Positions 63,288-64,000 of a stretch of 64,000 bases of DNA are shown piece by piece. A program made the position numbers and the translations under genes. This DNA is from CBDFLD01 sp965249005 (GTDB taxonomy: Bacteria > Acidobacteriota > UBA6911): contig CBDFLD010000023.1 in assembly GCA_965249005.1 (NCBI GenBank), forward strand, positions 434,001-498,000. The letters are read 5' to 3'. The notes beneath the pieces were generated by a model. It searched no databases and had not been told where the DNA came from. It worked only from the letters and a program-made list of their open reading frames with translations. Numbering within the stretch: the first letter of the stretch is position 1; each line of letters begins with the position of its first letter.

Positions 63288-63370
63288 GCAACCTGCTTGT
63301 ACCTTGATCCACAGCCACTGCAATATGTTAGCTGATACTGGTCCTGCCATCGAAATTCCCGGGCGGGGAA

Positions 63371-64000
63371 CTAAGTGTTGCGGGACCCCGGAATGGATTT
63401 CCAGGTGACTGCCAGTATGCCCCAAAGGATCAAGCTGTTGAGGAAGAAAATGGCCCGAATGTCCAGATGCGTGATGGCGCCGGCAGTCGTGGGACCGAGA
63501 GCGCTCCCCAGCAGAGCGGAGCTGGCAAGAAAAGAAAAGGAAGTTGCCCGTGTCTCCTCCGGGATCATTTGACTCCCAAGGGTGTAGATTACCACCATGC
63601 TTCCCCCTGCGAGCAGTCCGAGCGCCGCTCGAAGAACCAGCAACTGGGTGGATGCGGTCACGAGACCCATGGGAATGCAAATGAGCGCTCCTGCGGTGAG
63701 CCTCATTAGCAGTATCTTGCGAACCTGAACCTTTCTTAACCAGTGCCCCAGCATGGTCGCGGAGGCTCCCTCGGACAGCAGCCCCAGAGAAATAATCATC
63801 CCCGAGGTTTTGGCCACGTGACTTACCTTCGTGCCCAGACTCAAAACGTAAAGGGGAACAATGGGAGCGAAGCTACGCTCGACGAGGTTCACAAAGAACG
63901 CGATCACCAGCATGGAGCCAAAAGAGGGAAGAGCGAGCGCGCTCCTGAACGACAGCTTGGTGGATCTCGCCTTTCTTTCCGCGGCTTCCTGGGACGACGG
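63371..64000 (-). CDS. MFS transporter, 5' end beyond the window
   Basis: The frame is open to base 64000 and ends at 63371, so at least 209 C-terminal residues are present. About six membrane spans are visible (MLVIAFFVNLVERSFAPIVP, LLRLTAGALICIPMGLV-like, LGLLAGGSMVVIYTLGSQMI, ALLGSALGPTTAGAITHLDI), giving one C-terminal MFS half. ETRATSF and GPTTAGAITHL resemble drug-efflux-type MFS proteins. The internal ATG at 63913 is not the true start, since the upstream sequence keeps in frame with family-like residues (ALALPSFGS). The substrate is unknown. Confidence 0.8.
   Translation of the reverse strand, partial: PSSQEAAERKARSTKLSFRSALALPSFGSMLVIAFFVNLVERSFAPIVPLYVLSLGTKVSHVAKTSGMIISLGLLSEGASATMLGHWLRKVQVRKILLMRLTAGALICIPMGLVTASTQLLVLRAALGLLAGGSMVVIYTLGSQMIPEETRATSFSFLASSALLGSALGPTTAGAITHLDIRAIFFLNSLILWGILAVTWKSIPGSRNT

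Overview
The window is about 57% GC bacterial chromosome from a Gram-negative-type organism with many exported lipoproteins and periplasmic proteins. My best guess is Acidobacteriota or a close uncultured relative. That rests on a secreted anchor-domain protein, a GAF-like protein with an acidobacterial-looking C-terminus, futalosine menaquinone synthesis (mqnC) and a giant NAD-glutamate dehydrogenase. It is an inference from gene content, not a proven placement. No rRNA, tRNA or CRISPR array was found.

Layout. 1-7000 is an unstable accessory zone. It holds a frameshifted membrane gene, a very GC-rich oxygenase/dehydrogenase pair, two inverted IS110 5' fragments bracketing a serine hydrolase, and several broken small genes. 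7000-30500 is mostly housekeeping and cell-envelope metabolism: a secreted anchor-domain protein, an FMN 2-hydroxy-acid oxidase, a ClC channel, a LytM peptidase, hydrolases, an SDR, a sodium symporter, a DUF885 peptidase, mqnC, a class V aminotransferase, an unusual DHH-like/CPBP-like membrane fusion, NAD-GDH and GlpQ. 30500-38700 carries a selenocysteine thioredoxin-like gene translationally coupled to an ArsM-type methyltransferase, then an alpha/beta hydrolase plus M20 peptidase pair, and a trkA-trkH operon whose trkH has lost its middle. 38700-41400 contains an IS91 remnant, a BrnT/BrnA toxin-antitoxin locus with a broken toxin, and a second selenoprotein, a peroxiredoxin. 41400-45000 is an overlapping operon for glycan/lipid-linked sugar transfer. 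45000-53500 has two uncharacterised proteins, an slt transglycosylase gene split by an intact IS1380-type element, an aminotransferase and an ECF sigma factor. 53500-64000 has uvrB-aroA-aroK, a hydrolase lacking its nucleophile, a tandem cyclophilin, an asparaginase-like Ntn hydrolase, endonuclease III, DUF1232, an intact IS256 element and the end of an MFS transporter.

The most important observation is that two separate genes have an in-frame TGA exactly where the catalytic cysteine of a thioredoxin fold is expected (33006-33008 and 40195-40197). In both, the frame continues through the rest of the domain and a stem-loop starts 18-20 nt after the TGA. Conventional gene calling splits or truncates both. 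This strongly implies that the organism decodes UGA as selenocysteine. The thioredoxin-like selenoprotein shares an ATGA overlap with a methyltransferase that keeps all three arsenite-binding cysteines of ArsM, which suggests an unusual selenium/arsenic redox-methylation module.

The rest of the window shows active genome decay: trkH, brnT, slt, the IS110 and IS91 transposases and a small minus-strand gene at 6541-6727 are all broken. Two apparently complete insertion sequences with recognisable target duplications, a 195-bp MITE-like element and several dispersed palindromic repeats are also present.
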